Shown: in pieces, positions 1 to 13,174 of the stretch
How positions within the stretch are numbered: the first letter of the stretch is position 1
How the letters are laid out: every line of letters starts with the position of its first letter
Assembly: GCF_000002985.6 (NCBI RefSeq)
Contig: NC_003281.10
Coordinates: forward strand, 8,618,001 to 8,682,000
Source: Caenorhabditis elegans
Lineage: Eukaryota; Nematoda; Chromadorea; Rhabditida; Rhabditidae
Reading direction: 5' to 3'
Length of the DNA stretch: 64,000 bases
The notes under the pieces: model-generated
The model's input: the letters and a program-made list of their open reading frames with translations, nothing else
What the model was told of the DNA's origin: nothing
Database searches by the model: none
Position numbers and translations under genes: made by a program

Positions 1-231
1 CGGTCTATAAACATTTTTAATGAGAATTTTTGAACAATTTGAATTTCATATTTCGCTTTTTTTTGCAATAAGAAAAAGAAAACAACATTTAAAATCTATT
101 CATTCGTTTTTTAAAATTATATTTCAAAAATAATTTTTTTAATTACTGTAATTACTGGAAAGGCAAATTTCTCTGAGAAATGCCTCAATACGAAAACGCA
201 TTTTTGTTATTTCTATTTTCGATTTTTTTTT

Positions 232-442
232 TCAATGAAAATTGTATATGCTGACCGCTGACGTCGATGCGGCAAACTCCGAGTTCCATGCAGATGTGGT
301 GGCATTATTAATTGATGTAGCGGCAGACGAAGAGAAATTTTTCACGGACTGCAATAATATATTATCGTTAATTGTAATAAAATGAATTATTACCGTCCAA
401 TATCCATTAACTTCGGGCTTTTGTTCGTCGGAGCTCATTCTG
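232..442 (-). CDS. 5' end of an unrecognised gene, left window edge
   Basis: I do not recognise this gene. On the minus strand a TTTCAG acceptor (plus positions 440-445) lies one base before an ATG at 438-436, a typical trans-splice arrangement. Coding exon 1 (438-394, 15 codons) ends at a GTAATAA donor. A 45 nt intron ends in TTGCAG, and exon 2 begins at 348 in the same phase. Exon 2 is rich in Ser, Ala, Thr and Asn and reaches a stop at 234-232, which would give only 53 residues. A possible GTCAGC donor near the end could instead carry the gene leftwards out of the window, which I think likelier. The exon structure is convincing; the product is not. Confidence 0.45.
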
Positions 443-3400
443 AAACAAAATTCATTGATGTTGAAAAATAGCTTTTCAAAGAGAGAACCAAATGTGTAAA
501 AATCGATAACAACGAGGGGAGAGACAAAATGAAATTGTGAAAGTTAACATTAGCAAGGTGAGATCGATTCAGGTCGTTTGATGAGGTGCAGATCAACGAA
601 TTAAATGCAAAAATAATGTAAAAATTGTTTTAAAAGCTATAATTTTAGAAAATCAGCGAGCAAACAGGAAATCGAAGAGAATAATTGGATTAAAACCCGA
701 AATTTTCTTTAAAATTTTCTACAGTAATCTTAAAGGCGCATATACCAAACTGTTCCGCGTGGCGAGACCCATCCAAAGAAATTCGTCTCCCTCCTTCTTA
801 ATTTTGACAAGATTACGGTTTATATTTTCTGAATTAGTATTAAAATGTTAATTCACTTTTAAATGAAATTTGATTTATAAAAAGGCCTTTGAAAGCTTGT
901 TGTTCGTTTGATAAAACAACTTTGAATTGGGATTGATGAATGAAAACTTTAAAAATGAAAAACCAAACGTCCGGTTTTCAAGCCTGAGTTACTGTAGCTT
1001 CTTTCTTAAAACATATTAAGCTCCCTGTATGTTTATTTACTTTTACCTTTTCCTCGCCGCTTTCATACTTATCTCGTGAAAATCAAATTGTTGAAAATTC
1101 TCAGTCATTCCCCGTCTCCTTTTTCTTATCCGCCTTCATTTTAATTAATTGTGTTGCGGCAAATTGGACTCAACAAATCAGTTGCCTCAATCTGAATGCC
1201 CCGTTTGACACAATTAAAATACCTATTTTGGCGGTGCGGTACGTGTGAAGATTCTCTCATTAAAGGGGAAATAACATCCAAATCGCAAGGGAATGTATTC
1301 AGATTAATATCTACCGTATCGATCCGGAGAGAGACGAGCATTCTGCATGTTAAAATAATTGAAAGGAAGGTTATGGTGGATGATTGATGAGATGTTTGAA
1401 AATGGTGAGATGTTTGACAAGAAGTTGCGCAATGTTTACGTTGAGCTTGTCCATATTATACGTCAAGCCGGATATGACACCCAGAGGATCAGGATTACTG
1501 TAGTTATTTATATTTGCAGATTTTATTAGTGTCTCACACGTGGATATATAGCATGGATATTAATTTCAGAAACAAATAATAAAATATGTGTTTTTTTTTT
1601 CAAAAACGCATTCAATTTGGGTTTTTTAAAAATTTCAGTCAATCTTTTGGTAAATTGCCAAATTGTCCAAAAATGTAGACTTTTGAGAAGTATCGAGCAA
1701 TGCTACAGGTTCTAACTACTGGAATTTTCATACAAATATTTGAAACGCAATTTCAGTTAAAAAAAATTATACCACAAGTTTTTGGCCGACTTCCAAAAAT
1801 TATGATCAGTGAAAATAAACTTAACAAATTTCAAAAAGTTTTACTATGAGATTTGGGTGTTTGAGCAGTTTCGGAGTAGTTTTAAACAATTTCCTTACCA
1901 AAGATACACCTTCAAAGGCGCATAAAATGTATTCGAAAGGCCTCGCCACGAGAAAAAAATTCTGATACCGTATTTCTTCTAGTACGCAACTACGTTACTT
2001 TGAAAGGATATATCTTGGTTCGTTTAAAAAATATCAATAAATTTTAAACTAAAAAATGTAGAAAAACATATAGCAAGTGTTTTGTTTTGTCAGTTGACCG
2101 TTTTTCAATAAAACAAATACCAACTGATATGAGCTGTCAAAGTTGAGCAATGGGGTGCAATTGGTACTTTTTTTTCGAATTTAAGATGCCAAGATAAAGG
2201 ATAACAACAAGCGCTCGCCATAAAAATTAAAGCTCCAATATAAACTATTTTCGTGGCAAGACCCACACGATTCAGATTGTAAAGTTAATATAATATATCC
2301 TCCTGAATCCGAGACCCTTCTCCCTGTAAACTATTCTTCACTTATCCATGCACTTCCAATCTGCAAAATCTCGTCATCTACATCATTGAGAGGATTGTGA
2401 TGATGAATAACGGTTACGTGTCATCGACCGTTGCATAACCTTTCCTCGCCTACCACTGTCCTCTCATCATCATGATTTTATTACCATAACATTGACTGGT
2501 TTATGCTTCATTTACGGCTGGATGCGCGAAATCTGTCTGAGTGAGACAATTGACTGATTTAAGACTGTTTATCAGAGAAGTGTAAAAGAAGGAAAAGATA
2601 AGAGAATGATGATATATGTAGGTGAAGAATCTGGATATCTGTTCTAGAAAATCGAGGTTGTTACGGTAGTTTTTCTGTAGGCCGAGATTTTTGTAATATG
2701 ACTAATCTTCTTCTCGAATATTGAGACTTAAAAAACACAAAGAAAAATTGAATAATAATTAAAATGTTGTTTTTCTTTTAAGTGTTGTTTTTAAATTATA
2801 ATAATACACTGCAATTGAATAATTCTAAGAAGGCCTTTTTATCAAGCAAGTCAAGATGCACCATGTGGTCTTCCAGATGAGTTACACCAGCCTTGTAGGC
2901 AGGCAGGCACGCAAGCATATTTCGATGTAATAATAAGAACGCTATGAAAGATCAATCAATTGTCATAACTGAACCAATCAGAAACATTTGTGTTCTACCG
3001 TATCATACCTGTTCTCATCCAATTAATGAAAAGATGCGCCAATTTGTGTATATGACACCCTTCTCCTTTCTATCAAAACTAATTAAGGGGAGGCCGAAAA
3101 AGGGGAGAAATGACTTGCCTCAAATGTTGAATATTCTTTCTTCAATTGAAAAATATAATTGAAATTTAAGAGACTCTCCTGATGATCATACAAAAGATCT
3201 AATCTTGAAGCGGCCCGTGCGAGGGCTCGACATTGCTGTGTCTCTCAAAAAGGTACGGTATTTCTGTGTTTCACTGTCTTTGAAGTGTTGAAAGGCCCAA
3301 TTTCAGATGACAATCTTCGTCTTTTCCCCCCTTTTTGCTGTCTTACTGTCTTAATCAATTTGCCGTTTTTTTTTGTTTGGCGAAAGTTTTTACCGCGTTT

Positions 3401-4880
3401 TCGGTTGATTGGAGGTAGAAAGTTATTATTGAATTTCAGTTCTTCAGGATGACAAAATTGGGTTACGGTAGTTGAGATTACTATATGCACCTTATGATTT
3501 GCAGTGTTAGCAAGAGTTATAAGAAAAAGTGCTCAAAGTTGAACTTTAGATTAAATATTCAGTTTTGAACTTCACACATTTTCACAGTTGGAGGGACACC
3601 TTTCTGCTGTACTTTGATAGTTTTCTATGGAACTTGTGCAATTCCCTGTATATTTTTGCAAACATATGTCGGCGTTAGTACCTCTTGCCAAAAATTTGGC
3701 AATTTTCTGCCAAGCTTTTACATTTTTTCAAAACTCTAGTTACTTCCTTCCAAAATCTTGCAACGCGGTGAATATTTGGATAAGAAGGAGATGAAAAGGG
3801 CTAATTGAGCGTGTCATCTTGACAAGTAAAGTAAGTATGTGTCAAAGCGGGAGGGAATACTTTAAAATTAAAATTGGGGGCTCTATTTCTCTATCTTCAA
3901 AGAGGTGAAAGTGACGGGCGGTCAATTTAATTAGATTTGATACTGGTTAGAAAGGAGGTGGTGAAGTAAAAATAATCAAGTAGGTAAAAAAGCAGATTTA
4001 CATCCACTTTTTCCCATTAGTACTACTGATAAAATAGAGGCAAAGCCAAATCTTCAAACCAAATTTTTTGCGGTTACCAGAGATCGAAAAAGTAGTGACA
4101 CGTGTTTGACTTTTGTTAAACCCTTGAACACATACATATTGCGTTGCATCTCCTTATTACATAATGTTTAATTCCCATGTTATATTACGCAACTTTTTCT
4201 ATCCATCATAAACTGGAGTGATGCCTTTAGCCTACTTTTTTGGGCTCAGACCAAAATTTTAAATCGTAATACTTTTGGTTGCAACAATGAATTTTTAAGA
4301 TTGACCGAAATTTTCTAGCTCGGCACTCAATTTTTTATTCATAATTTGTAGGAGGATATGTTTTTATTGAGGTATACGGTTTTAAAAGTAAAGTAATGGT
4401 AGTGAGATATTCCCAAAATATTTTGTGTTTCGAACACCTGGTCCACTCTCTGTGGAAAAACTGGAGACCTACCCAAGATTTTTTTCAAAATATCGTAACC
4501 TGCCCGATCGCCCAAATCTTCTGATAATTGTTGCTGGTATATATTTTTTATTTAACTGATCTCTTTTTACTCCCTCTCTCCTTCACCTCATTCACTTGTC
4601 ACCCGTAATTAGGTGTGAAGAAGGCGGGAAAAGAGGCGGAGCTTCCTTAGAGCGGGGATGGACGATGAGGGGGAGTTTGTGTTGTATCTCCGTTCACTGA
4701 CCGGTTAATCAGTGAGGTGCTACTCGTTTTTTTCTTTGTTTGAGAATTAATGTTGATCAACAATACTTAGGTGAACATTTGAATTAATGGCATTTTACCC
4801 AAAGTTTCGAACTCGAATATCCTATTTTACTGGGGTTTTGCACTATTTTCCATTTATTGTAAATTCATTTTATTTATTTT
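443..4880. other. intergenic region upstream of ceh-16
   Basis: I see no supported gene here. The stretch is AT-rich and holds dispersed repeat pieces: partial copies of the 'aaaggcgca ... cgaga' fold-back family near 720-790 and 1910-1980, and a 'ggcaggcaggcacg' repeat near 2895. Being directly upstream of a developmental homeobox gene, it probably contains ceh-16 control sequences, but I cannot point to a site. Confidence 0.5.
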
Positions 4881-4887
4881 TTCAGAA

Positions 4888-7800
4888 ATGATTCTGAAAT
4901 TCGGTATTGAACGAATCCTGTCTTCCCCCTACCCTTGCCCATCTCCAACTATTTCAACTCCTGCTACAAGTCCATCAAGTATTTCTCCTACTTTTGCATC
5001 TCCAAATGGAACACCAAATATTGCGTCAAGTATGTATCCTGCATGGGTGTTCAGCACAAGATATTCCGATCGACCATCTGCAGGTATGCGACTTTTCAGC
5101 AAAATTGATTGTGTATATTCTAGAAGGTCTCTGAGTAGACATACTTGAAAGTATACACTCCAGGAGTAACTCTCCTCTTATTCAAGACAAATTCAAAGCA
5201 ATGTTCATTTCCTACAATGTTCAAATACAAACATGCGAACACTATTAAATTATAAAATCTGAAGAAAAAAACGTTTTTTTTTTGACAATTACCAAATTTA
5301 TGAAAAAGTAACTCTATTAGAAATCATTCAAAAAATCACATCGGATATAAGTGTAATTTGATTTTTTTTTAAACTATATGCCATATTACAATATTTTCAG
5401 GCCCTCGACATCGAAAATCCCGAAAACGAGAATCAACTGGAAGTAGTGGAAGTTCAGAAGAAGAAAAAAGACCACGTACTGCATTCACTGGAGATCAATT
5501 GGACCGGCTCAAAACTGAATTCCGGGAAAGCAGGTAATCATGATTACATGTTTTTAACATTTTAATGTCCTAACTCGGCAAAGTTTTTATAAGGAGTAAA
5601 AATTATAGATTAGTCGTTTTTATAGTTCAAATTATATTTCCGATTACCAGCAACAACATTCAAAAAGTCAAAATTCCAGATATCTAACAGAAAAGCGGCG
5701 ACAAGAATTGGCTCACGAGCTCGGACTCAACGAATCGCAGATCAAAATCTGGTTCCAGGTATGTCACTGTTCTCACTGTTTTCAACTTTTTGAGATAAGA
5801 AATGACACCCTTTGTTAACATATGTTCCCGACAAAAGAAATATTCACGGACCATTATGGTAATTGTGGGGGTGTTATAATGGAAGTGCGATTAGTATTAG
5901 ATTACATACATGATAACAAGGAGTTGTAAAGATGTAGGTGAGAGGTCAATGACACTTTTTCTGAGAATCATAAAATATAATAAATCCTTTCATCTTGTAT
6001 CACGAATTTGTTAGGTAGAACTCGGAAATGTGTACGGTTTTCAATGATAAATCCTGAAATGTTTTTCAAAATGTTGTGAAAAAATTTACTATTTCTTACT
6101 TAAGTTAGAAAGTAAGATTTATTTTCAATGAAAGTTGATTTACTAATAAACAATTAAAGGAAATTTTCATATTTATATTTCTATGAACAGCAATTTCATT
6201 AACAACTTTGGCGATTTTCAGCAAAATCCATGCAATCTTTGAAAAAAAAGTTGCTGTCTAAAATTCTCTAAAAATGGTTTAACCTCAGGAGATTCTATAG
6301 AAGGCAGCCGCGCCTGCCTACAGGCAGTTGTTTTGGCATGAACAAAATATTCTTGTTACCGAAAAGCTCTCCGTCATGAAAAATTGAGTTTTTTGAAATT
6401 TCAAACCTTCCTTTTCTCACTCCAGTTTAAAGAAATAGCAACACTATACGGTTTCCCTTTTATAAGATTGATGGGGTTAAACTGAAAGCGCGAAAAATTT
6501 GAAATTCGTGTGCGAAGAACATCGGAACTCTGTCAGTGTTTGTCTTTCTATCGTTCCGCCTGACATTTTGATTGATTATACTCCTTTTCTCTACAGTATC
6601 CCAATTAAAACTTGAACCTCTTTTGAAACGAAACTATAACCTTGAGAAGAGAGTTTTGAACGCGTACAAAACTCTTGGTTCCTAATTTTCCAGCAGATCT
6701 CACTGATTGATACTGTCGTCTCGAATTAGGAGAGTTGTTCGGTTCTTTTCGGGATATAATGACATGGTTTCGCATATGATTTATTAATAGGTTATGTACG
6801 GTACCATGACAAATTGGTAAGAACATGAAAGGAGCGCAATAGTTGCATAATGAAAGAGTCCTAGGTATCTGATAAGAAGATATGCGCCGAGAAAGGTATT
6901 GACTAATAGGCAGGTATGAATTTGATTGAGTGTAACAGTCTCTCTCAGGCACTTATATCTCCATGCAATTTGCATTTGAAACTTATTCATTAGTTTTTTT
7001 TTTTTACTTTTTGGCAGTTTCATTTAGTTCAGCAAATCTACAAAATGAGCAAGTGTGGCCATTTCTCTCAATATTTTCATTGAAATTTAGTGTTAGAATA
7101 TAGAAAAATACCTATTTGTTTGATAATAACATTTATTCTAGTTGGGACAATGCTCAAAAAGTTGATAATTAAGGATCGATTTTATAATTTTAATTTCGTG
7201 GGGATTACTGTAGGTGATACTTTTAAACACACAGGGTGGTCTTGTCCGAAAAGGTAATTAGTCGTTTTTTTTTTATTGTCACACTTATTCACTCAAAAAA
7301 CACGTTTCCCTTTTGTCTCCTGTCAATGAGTTTTTGTTTCAAGTCAAAAAACGGCACGCGACATACCGACACCTTGTATGGGGTAAGATAACCATCACAT
7401 TTTATTAGGGGAGAGAGAAGAATTGAAATGACATGGGACAATTTGAAGACGAACATTTGAAATTTGAATATTCACTGAATAGATTTCAAATAGGACTTCC
7501 ACGAAGGCATATGTATATTACCTCTGTGTACTTTTGCCATAACTTACGCGCGGTGGTATTGCCACGCGGAAAGCGGATAACAGTAACTCGTGTCGATCAA
7601 CAATTGCAGCATATTATTCAATTTTAATATTAATGAAAATTTTAAAAATACGTGTAAACACTATCAGAGGCCCTTAGATTTTACAGTAATTCGTTGTCCG
7701 CGTAGCGAGACCTTGCGCGTAAGACATGGCGAAATTATCATCTTTAGAAGTCTATGTCATTGGAAAGTTGGTAAATTAAAACCACCCGAACTTCTAAAAC

Positions 7801-8000
7801 TTCTTAAATTCCAAATAACAAATTTAAAAAAATATTAATTTCAGAACAAGCGTGCCAAACTCAAAAAGTCGACATCTTCTGTTCCAAGAGATCGATGCTC
7901 CTCCGTCACTCCAAATCCTCATAATCATCCGTCAATTCATGGAGGATATCAACTTATGGCTCAGTTGGCAAAGGTTCAGGCTCGAGCTTACATGCCATGA
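4888..8000 (+). CDS. ceh-16: engrailed-class homeobox transcription factor CEH-16
   Basis: Nuclear DNA-binding regulator, the nematode Engrailed; in worms it is known for roles in epidermal seam cells. Four exons (4888-5083, 5401-5533, 5680-5758, 7845-8000) join in frame to 187 residues. Residues 5-12 (FGIERILS) match the EH1 Groucho-binding octapeptide. [17 protein letters not shown] (about 50-66) is the EH2/EH3 block that binds PBC cofactors. The homeodomain spans about 87-146, with a helix 3 of QIKIWFQNKRAK. The tail ([14 protein letters not shown]) is EH5-like. The homeobox is interrupted twice, the second time by a 2.1 kb intron between WFQ and NKR. A TTTTTTCAG two bases before the ATG is a probable trans-splice acceptor and supports this start. 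Confidence 0.97.
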
Positions 8001-8291
8001 AATATTGATTTTTGTTAGGCGGTTACGGTAGGCCTTGTCTACCGTAATCCTAAAGTATCCCGGTAATAACTTTCTAGTTACTTTATCAAATTAGTGATAT
8101 TCTCCTCTAGCCAACTAGTCTTCCTCCATTCATTTTTTTTCGTTTAACTTTTTCTCTCGACCAGATCTTATTTGAAATCGAAATACCTCAACATTCAGTT
8201 CTCCAAAAAAATCAAAATTTCCTCCACACACGTGTCTCCTCTTCAATGCTATATGAATTATCTCATGACTTTTCATTGTTTTTCTTTTTTG

Positions 8292-8297
8292 AATAAA
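8292..8297 (+). terminator. AATAAA polyadenylation signal of ceh-16
   Basis: A canonical AATAAA lies 292 nt after the ceh-16 stop and about 110 nt before the stop of the convergent polk-1 gene, so the two 3' ends nearly meet. It is the best polyadenylation signal in the interval. Confidence 0.6.
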
Positions 8298-8404
8298 GTT
8301 GATTTTCATTCAAACGATTCATGACAATATACACATGGATAACAAAAATTAGAAGGGGATGTATAGATTAATCACAGTTAGTAACAGTTAGAATTATATT
8401 CTTT

Positions 8405-10496
8405 TTAACCACTTTTCTTCCAAAATGAGTCGATTGTCACCATTTTCTTCGCTTTTGGTCTCTTCTCTTGAAGTTTTCGCTTTTTCGTAGAAGGTCTTTC
8501 TGGTTTCTGCGTTGATTTATTTTCCACAGAAACGCAAATTAACTCGGGTCCGTCATCGTTTTGCACTTTCAGAATACACTCATCGACGTGGCAGTTCATA
8601 ACGTCTAAACGATTTTCGACATCAGTTCCACAAATGGGACAAGGACGAGTATCCATCATTATGACATCATCATCGTCGACGTTTTCCGATCCTTGTAGAT
8701 TTTGAATTTGAAGTTTTTTCTCATTCCAAAACTCTGTGATCTGAAATAAAATGTCTCAAAAAAATAGAAGAAAACATTGCTTTATATTTATCAGTTATGG
8801 TTTTCAAAATTTTCTGACATACCGTTTTGCTTCTTTTTTTCTCATCTTCTTCAAATATCAATTGTGATAATCTGACTCCTAACAATCGAATTTCTTTTCC
8901 TTTTTCTTTTTCCAACAACTCCAGTGAGAACTTTTGAATATCTTCAAGTGACTTCACCACATCAGAAGGTGTCAACGATCTTGTGAGAACATCGAATGAA
9001 GATAATTTTAATTTTAGAGTTACAGTTTTTCCTCCGACAATTCCTGATTTACGAACATCTTCTTCAAGCATTCTACAGATTTCTTGATGCTCTTCTAGGA
9101 GGATGTTGAAATCCGAAGTTGGAGAAAAAGTTCTCTCAACTGAAATGCTTTTTCTTCGTGGATCCGATTCAGATGGACGACCTGGCAGTCCGAGAGCCGT
9201 TCGAAGGAAAGATTCTTGTGAGAGAGGCGTGAAACACAAAGGGTATAGGTTCTTCTTCAGATTCATATCACCAACAGTTTGAATATCCATTGCTTTCAGT
9301 TGAGCTTCGCATACACGACCAATTCCTCCAACCTAAAAAATTATCTAGGTAAAACTAGAAGGTTATGCTTTAATAGTCTCACCTTACGAATCGGTAAATC
9401 CTTCAAAAACTCCATAATCGCGTTTTTATCATTTTCTAACACATATTGACCATTTGGTTTGTTCAAATCAGAACAAATCTTAGCGAGCATAAAGTTAGAT
9501 GCGATTCCAGCAGAACATGTTAATCCCGTGAGTTGTTCAACTCGAAATCGAATTTCTCGAACAGCCTCCTCTCGTCCAGTTCCGAACTCCACATGGTCGT
9601 AGTAGATTTTCCGCGATTTTTCGCATTTTGGACAGATCGATTCTTCGATTTTCAAGTCTTCCAAAGTATTTTCATTCTCGTCGAAACGGGGTAACCAACA
9701 TGGACAATCTCCGCCGAATCTGTGACGCTTGAAGGTTTCTAGTAAGCAAATAGTTTTTTGTTAATAATCAAATCTAAATCACTAACTTTTTTCTGTATTA
9801 CTTGCCACATAGTCTGTCAAATCTATAAATGCCTCATCCAATGACATCATTCCAACATCCGAATCGTATTCCATGAAAATTTGTGAAAATTGGCGACTGA
9901 CTTTAGTGTATTTAGGGTAATTTCCTGGAACAATCGTTAGACTCGGACAAAGTTTATTTGAGATGAAGCCAGGCATTCCAGCACGGACTCCAAAACGGCG
10001 AGCCAAGTAGTTGGATGTGCTCTGAAAGAATAGATTTAAAGCTTTTCCGAAATCGAAAATTTACTTTTCAAATTGAGTTAGGTGCTTACCAGCATTGCCG
10101 ATGAGCCTACGGCCATAGGAACTGTTCTCAGTGCAGGATTATCTCTCATTTCAACTGCGGCAAAATAAGCATCCATATCTATACAAACACAGTCTCTTGA
10201 TAAATCTCTAGATGATTCCAGTTTCATCTCAAGATTCTCCATCTGAAAATTGGAAATTTGCTCTAAGTAAATTTATTAGCTTTTAAAATACATACCAGTA
10301 TCTCAGATTTTTGTCTTTCTTCTCTGGTTGCTGTTTGCAAACGATTTTTGATTTCTAAAACTTTCTCTTCAATTCTTGATTGTTGTTTTTTGGAAAACGA
10401 CGAGTAGGACGCTGATGTGTTTTCTTCGATGACTTTCGTGATTTTCTCCTTATCCAGTCCATTCATTCCAGCTTTATTATCGTTGAAAGTCAGCAT
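8405..10496 (-). CDS. polk-1: DNA polymerase kappa (Y-family translesion polymerase)
   Basis: Nuclear translesion polymerase that copies past damaged bases. Six exons (10496-10296, 10242-10090, 10021-9787, 9738-9383, 9332-8823, 8740-8405) join in frame to 596 residues. The N-terminal helix (1-67) is the kappa-type N-clasp. Catalytic acidic residues are Asp89 in the [11 protein letters not shown] motif and Asp179-Glu180 in [10 protein letters not shown] helix-hairpin-helix follows (VGGIGRV), then the little finger. Cys519, Cys522, His536 and Cys540 form a single UBZ4-like C2HC ubiquitin-binding zinc finger. The extreme C-terminus ([11 protein letters not shown]) resembles a degenerate PCNA-interacting box. 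The gene converges on ceh-16 and diverges from gpr-1. All splice sites are canonical and every phase fits. Confidence 0.97.
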
Positions 10497-10956
10497 TTTT
10501 CACGAAAAAGAGCCGGATTTTGAAATTCGCGGAGAAACTCCACTGATTGTGAGTGTGCAAATGCGCGTAATGGTGTACTTACGTACATCGGCAACACATT
10601 TGACGACATATCAGAAAGCGGCGCCAAATTAGAAGTTGAGTGCGCGAGAAAAAACTACGCGTTAACCGCCAATTTTCACTTCCCCACAGATCTGTCTCGA
10701 GATTCTCGAGTCATTTTTCAAGTTTATTTGTTTGTCAGCGGTTGTTTTATTGAAGATTTGTAAAATTTATAACAAAATGTGCAATAGTCTATTAAACCTC
10801 GTGAGATATTTGAAGAAACTTTCCCCGTTTTAAATATTTCGTGTATTCGTGGAGATCGCGGGAATGTTTTGCCTGTTTCCGTAAAATTCCTCTATTTCTT
10901 TTATTTTTGCTTGCAATTTTCGATTCATTTCAGAAGTTTCCACATTCGCAAAACGA
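10497..10956. promoter_or_regulatory. shared divergent promoter of polk-1 and gpr-1
   Basis: The 460 bp between the two start codons must hold the promoters of both genes, which point away from each other. A near-palindrome tctcgagattctcgag lies around 10696-10712. On the gpr-1 side a CATTTCAG acceptor ends at 10933, 23 nt before the ATG, and is the likely trans-splice or 5'UTR splice site. No acceptor is obvious right before the polk-1 ATG. Germline co-expression is plausible but is inference. Confidence 0.6.
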
Positions 10957-12687
10957 ATGGACGTCTCTTATTACGATGGTCCCAAGGATGAAGTCGCCGA
11001 AGCAATGCTGAAAAGCGCGGTGACGGCCATGAGATTGGGACAATACGAGGATGGAAAAGGACGCTTAGAGGAGATAATGGAGTTCGGAACCTCAAATTTT
11101 CAACTACTTGGTACAATCTACATGTATTACGGAAGAGTGTGCAGGCATTTGAACCATGATGCCAAGGCCTTGGAGTTTTTCGAACATGAGTTGAACATGT
11201 TCAAGTAAGTGAATCACAAAAATGAGCTGGACATTCTATAACCTTAATTTTTCAGATTGATCTTCAACTACCCAGAAGCATGTGATTCCACACGTCGCAT
11301 CGTCGAGCAGGCACTCAAAATGGGAAAGTTCCCCAAGGCTCGACGGTTTGCTGAGGATCTCATTGATTACACCAGCAATAAGAAGAACGGAGAGAAGTAT
11401 ATCGGTCAAGCTCGAATTTTGTTCGCTTCCGTGTGCCTCGAAGGATGTGAAAGAGACGTCGAGAGTAATCAAGATGAGAAGAAGAAGCTTTTGTCAATAT
11501 GTGCTGAACAGATTGCAGCCGTGAAATTGTTCAACGAGAATAATACGGAAGGAGCTGTGTCTGAGACCAAAATCATGTTACTTGAGGCGAAATGCTTGTC
11601 ACTAGACGAAAAATACGAGGAATCGCGTCGCAAGTATCAAGAATGCATCGATTTTGCCATCAAAACAGACCAGTTTGAAGCAGTTCACATCGCCTATTAC
11701 GACAAGGCTCTATATGCTGAGACAGATCTTCTTTTCTTTATTATCAGAGATCTCAGGTAATTTTTAGTTTTAACGATTAATAAAAATATCAATTCTTTAT
11801 TCACAGAAGTGCTCTCTTCTACGCCACGAAATTCGGAAAAGAGCGAGATGTAGTCAAATATAAGTCGAAGCTATCCGAAGAGATGCTGAGAAATGGCGAA
11901 TTCCACGAAGCATATCTCTACGGATTGGAAGCGCTTGTATCGATTCGGAAGCTTGGATTGAACGAATACATTGGAGATGTGTTGCTTACAATCGCAAAGT
12001 GCCTCATTGCACTTGGAAAAAGACGCCAAGCTGCTTATTTTATCATCTTGGGGAGTGTTCTGACCATCAACCAAAACAGTTTCAAACTGTTCTACGAGCA
12101 GATCGACGTGGCGATGAATCAAGAGAGAAGCGAAACGGCAACTGATCAAGATGTATGCCTCGCAATTGATTCGTCTCCTGATCCGACATCCTCGAATGAC
12201 ATGATTAATAAGTTCGTCGTCGAACTGGAGCACGCAACAAATGTGGAAACCTGGGAAATGATTGTCAACGGAATCATTGACGACCAGAAGAAACCAGTGG
12301 CGATCGAAAAGAAAGAGAACGAGGAACCCGTAGACATGATGGATCTCATTTTCAGTATGAGCTCACGTATGGATGATCAAAGAACTGAACTGCCTGCTGC
12401 CAGATTCATTCCGCGTAAGAAATGTTATAAATAAGCGTATAAGTATGCAAATTTATATTTTTCCAGCTCGTCCAGTGTCATCGGCATCGAAAAAGACTAC
12501 AAAGAGTCACAGAATCCTCCCTGGACTCCGTGCCAATTGGACAAAAGTGCAGTCGATGAAGTTCGATGGTCACACAATGAATAGGATCCTGAAGAGGTCG
12601 AAGAAAAGCAAATCGTCATTGGATTCTACAAATTCGATGCAGGGCGATGATACTCGAAGCGATGATGTGACAATGACGTCCAAATAG
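10957..12687 (+). CDS. gpr-1: GoLoco-domain spindle-positioning protein GPR-1
   Basis: LGN/Pins-like regulator that binds G-alpha-GDP at the cell cortex and, with LIN-5 and dynein, pulls on the mitotic spindle in early embryos. Four exons (10957-11204, 11256-11756, 11807-12414, 12467-12687) give 525 residues. The first 350 or so residues are helical and read like degenerate TPR repeats. A GoLoco motif covers about 423-445 (core MDLIFSMSSRMDDQR, with the Gln-Arg that contacts nucleotide). The tail is Ser/Lys-rich. The genome is known to carry a near-identical paralogue, gpr-2; I assign gpr-1 from its polk-1 and dnj-10 neighbours, so the exact paralogue rests on context. Confidence 0.93.
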
Positions 12688-12876
12688 GACCATTATTTTT
12701 TCTGTCAAATAATACAATCAAACTTTCTTTATTTATTTTTTTTTTACTTTCTTTCAGTAAATATTATTATCATTTTAGTGGTTCTTTTATTTTATTTGCT
12801 GGTCAGAAAAGCTGATTTTTTCAATTAGCGAAAATCCATCAAGTCATATTTCTATAGACTCTTTACTACATACGTT

Positions 12877-12991
12877 GATGACTTTCGTGATTTTCTCCTT
12901 ATCCGGTTCATCCATTCCAGCTTTATTATTGTTGAAAGTAAATAAGCATTGTTTCCCGAAAAAGAGCCGGATTTTGAAATTCGCGGAGAAA
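12877..12991 (-). pseudogene. decayed copy of the polk-1 5' UTR and first coding exon
   Basis: Roughly 115 bp here align with polk-1 positions 10428-10538 in the same orientation, including the shared run agagccggattttgaaatt. The coding part still reads [16 protein letters not shown] against [16 protein letters not shown]. Next to the former start codon the copy has an insertion, so its ATG now opens into a short frame with an early stop. Homology stops sharply on both sides and no other polk-1 exon follows. It sits between gpr-1 and dnj-10, as if the polk-1/gpr-1 divergent promoter block had once been duplicated. There is no sign that it is expressed. Confidence 0.8.
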
Positions 12992-13174
12992 AAGTTGAAA
13001 ATTGAAAAATCCAAACGATGCTCCGATGTTCCGTCCGAAATGTGTGTTTTACCGTGACGGTGTTTGCAGACAGCTTGAAAAAACATTTATTTTTTTATTT
13101 TAATTTTATTAATTTATTATTTATTTTAGAATGTTCTATATTTTAAAATGTGAATTTGTTTCAGGGTACTCGGA

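Noticed and set aside
6605..7023. Two minus-strand open frames within the large ceh-16 intron.
   Set aside because: No signal, domain or splice context; likely chance or relic sequence.
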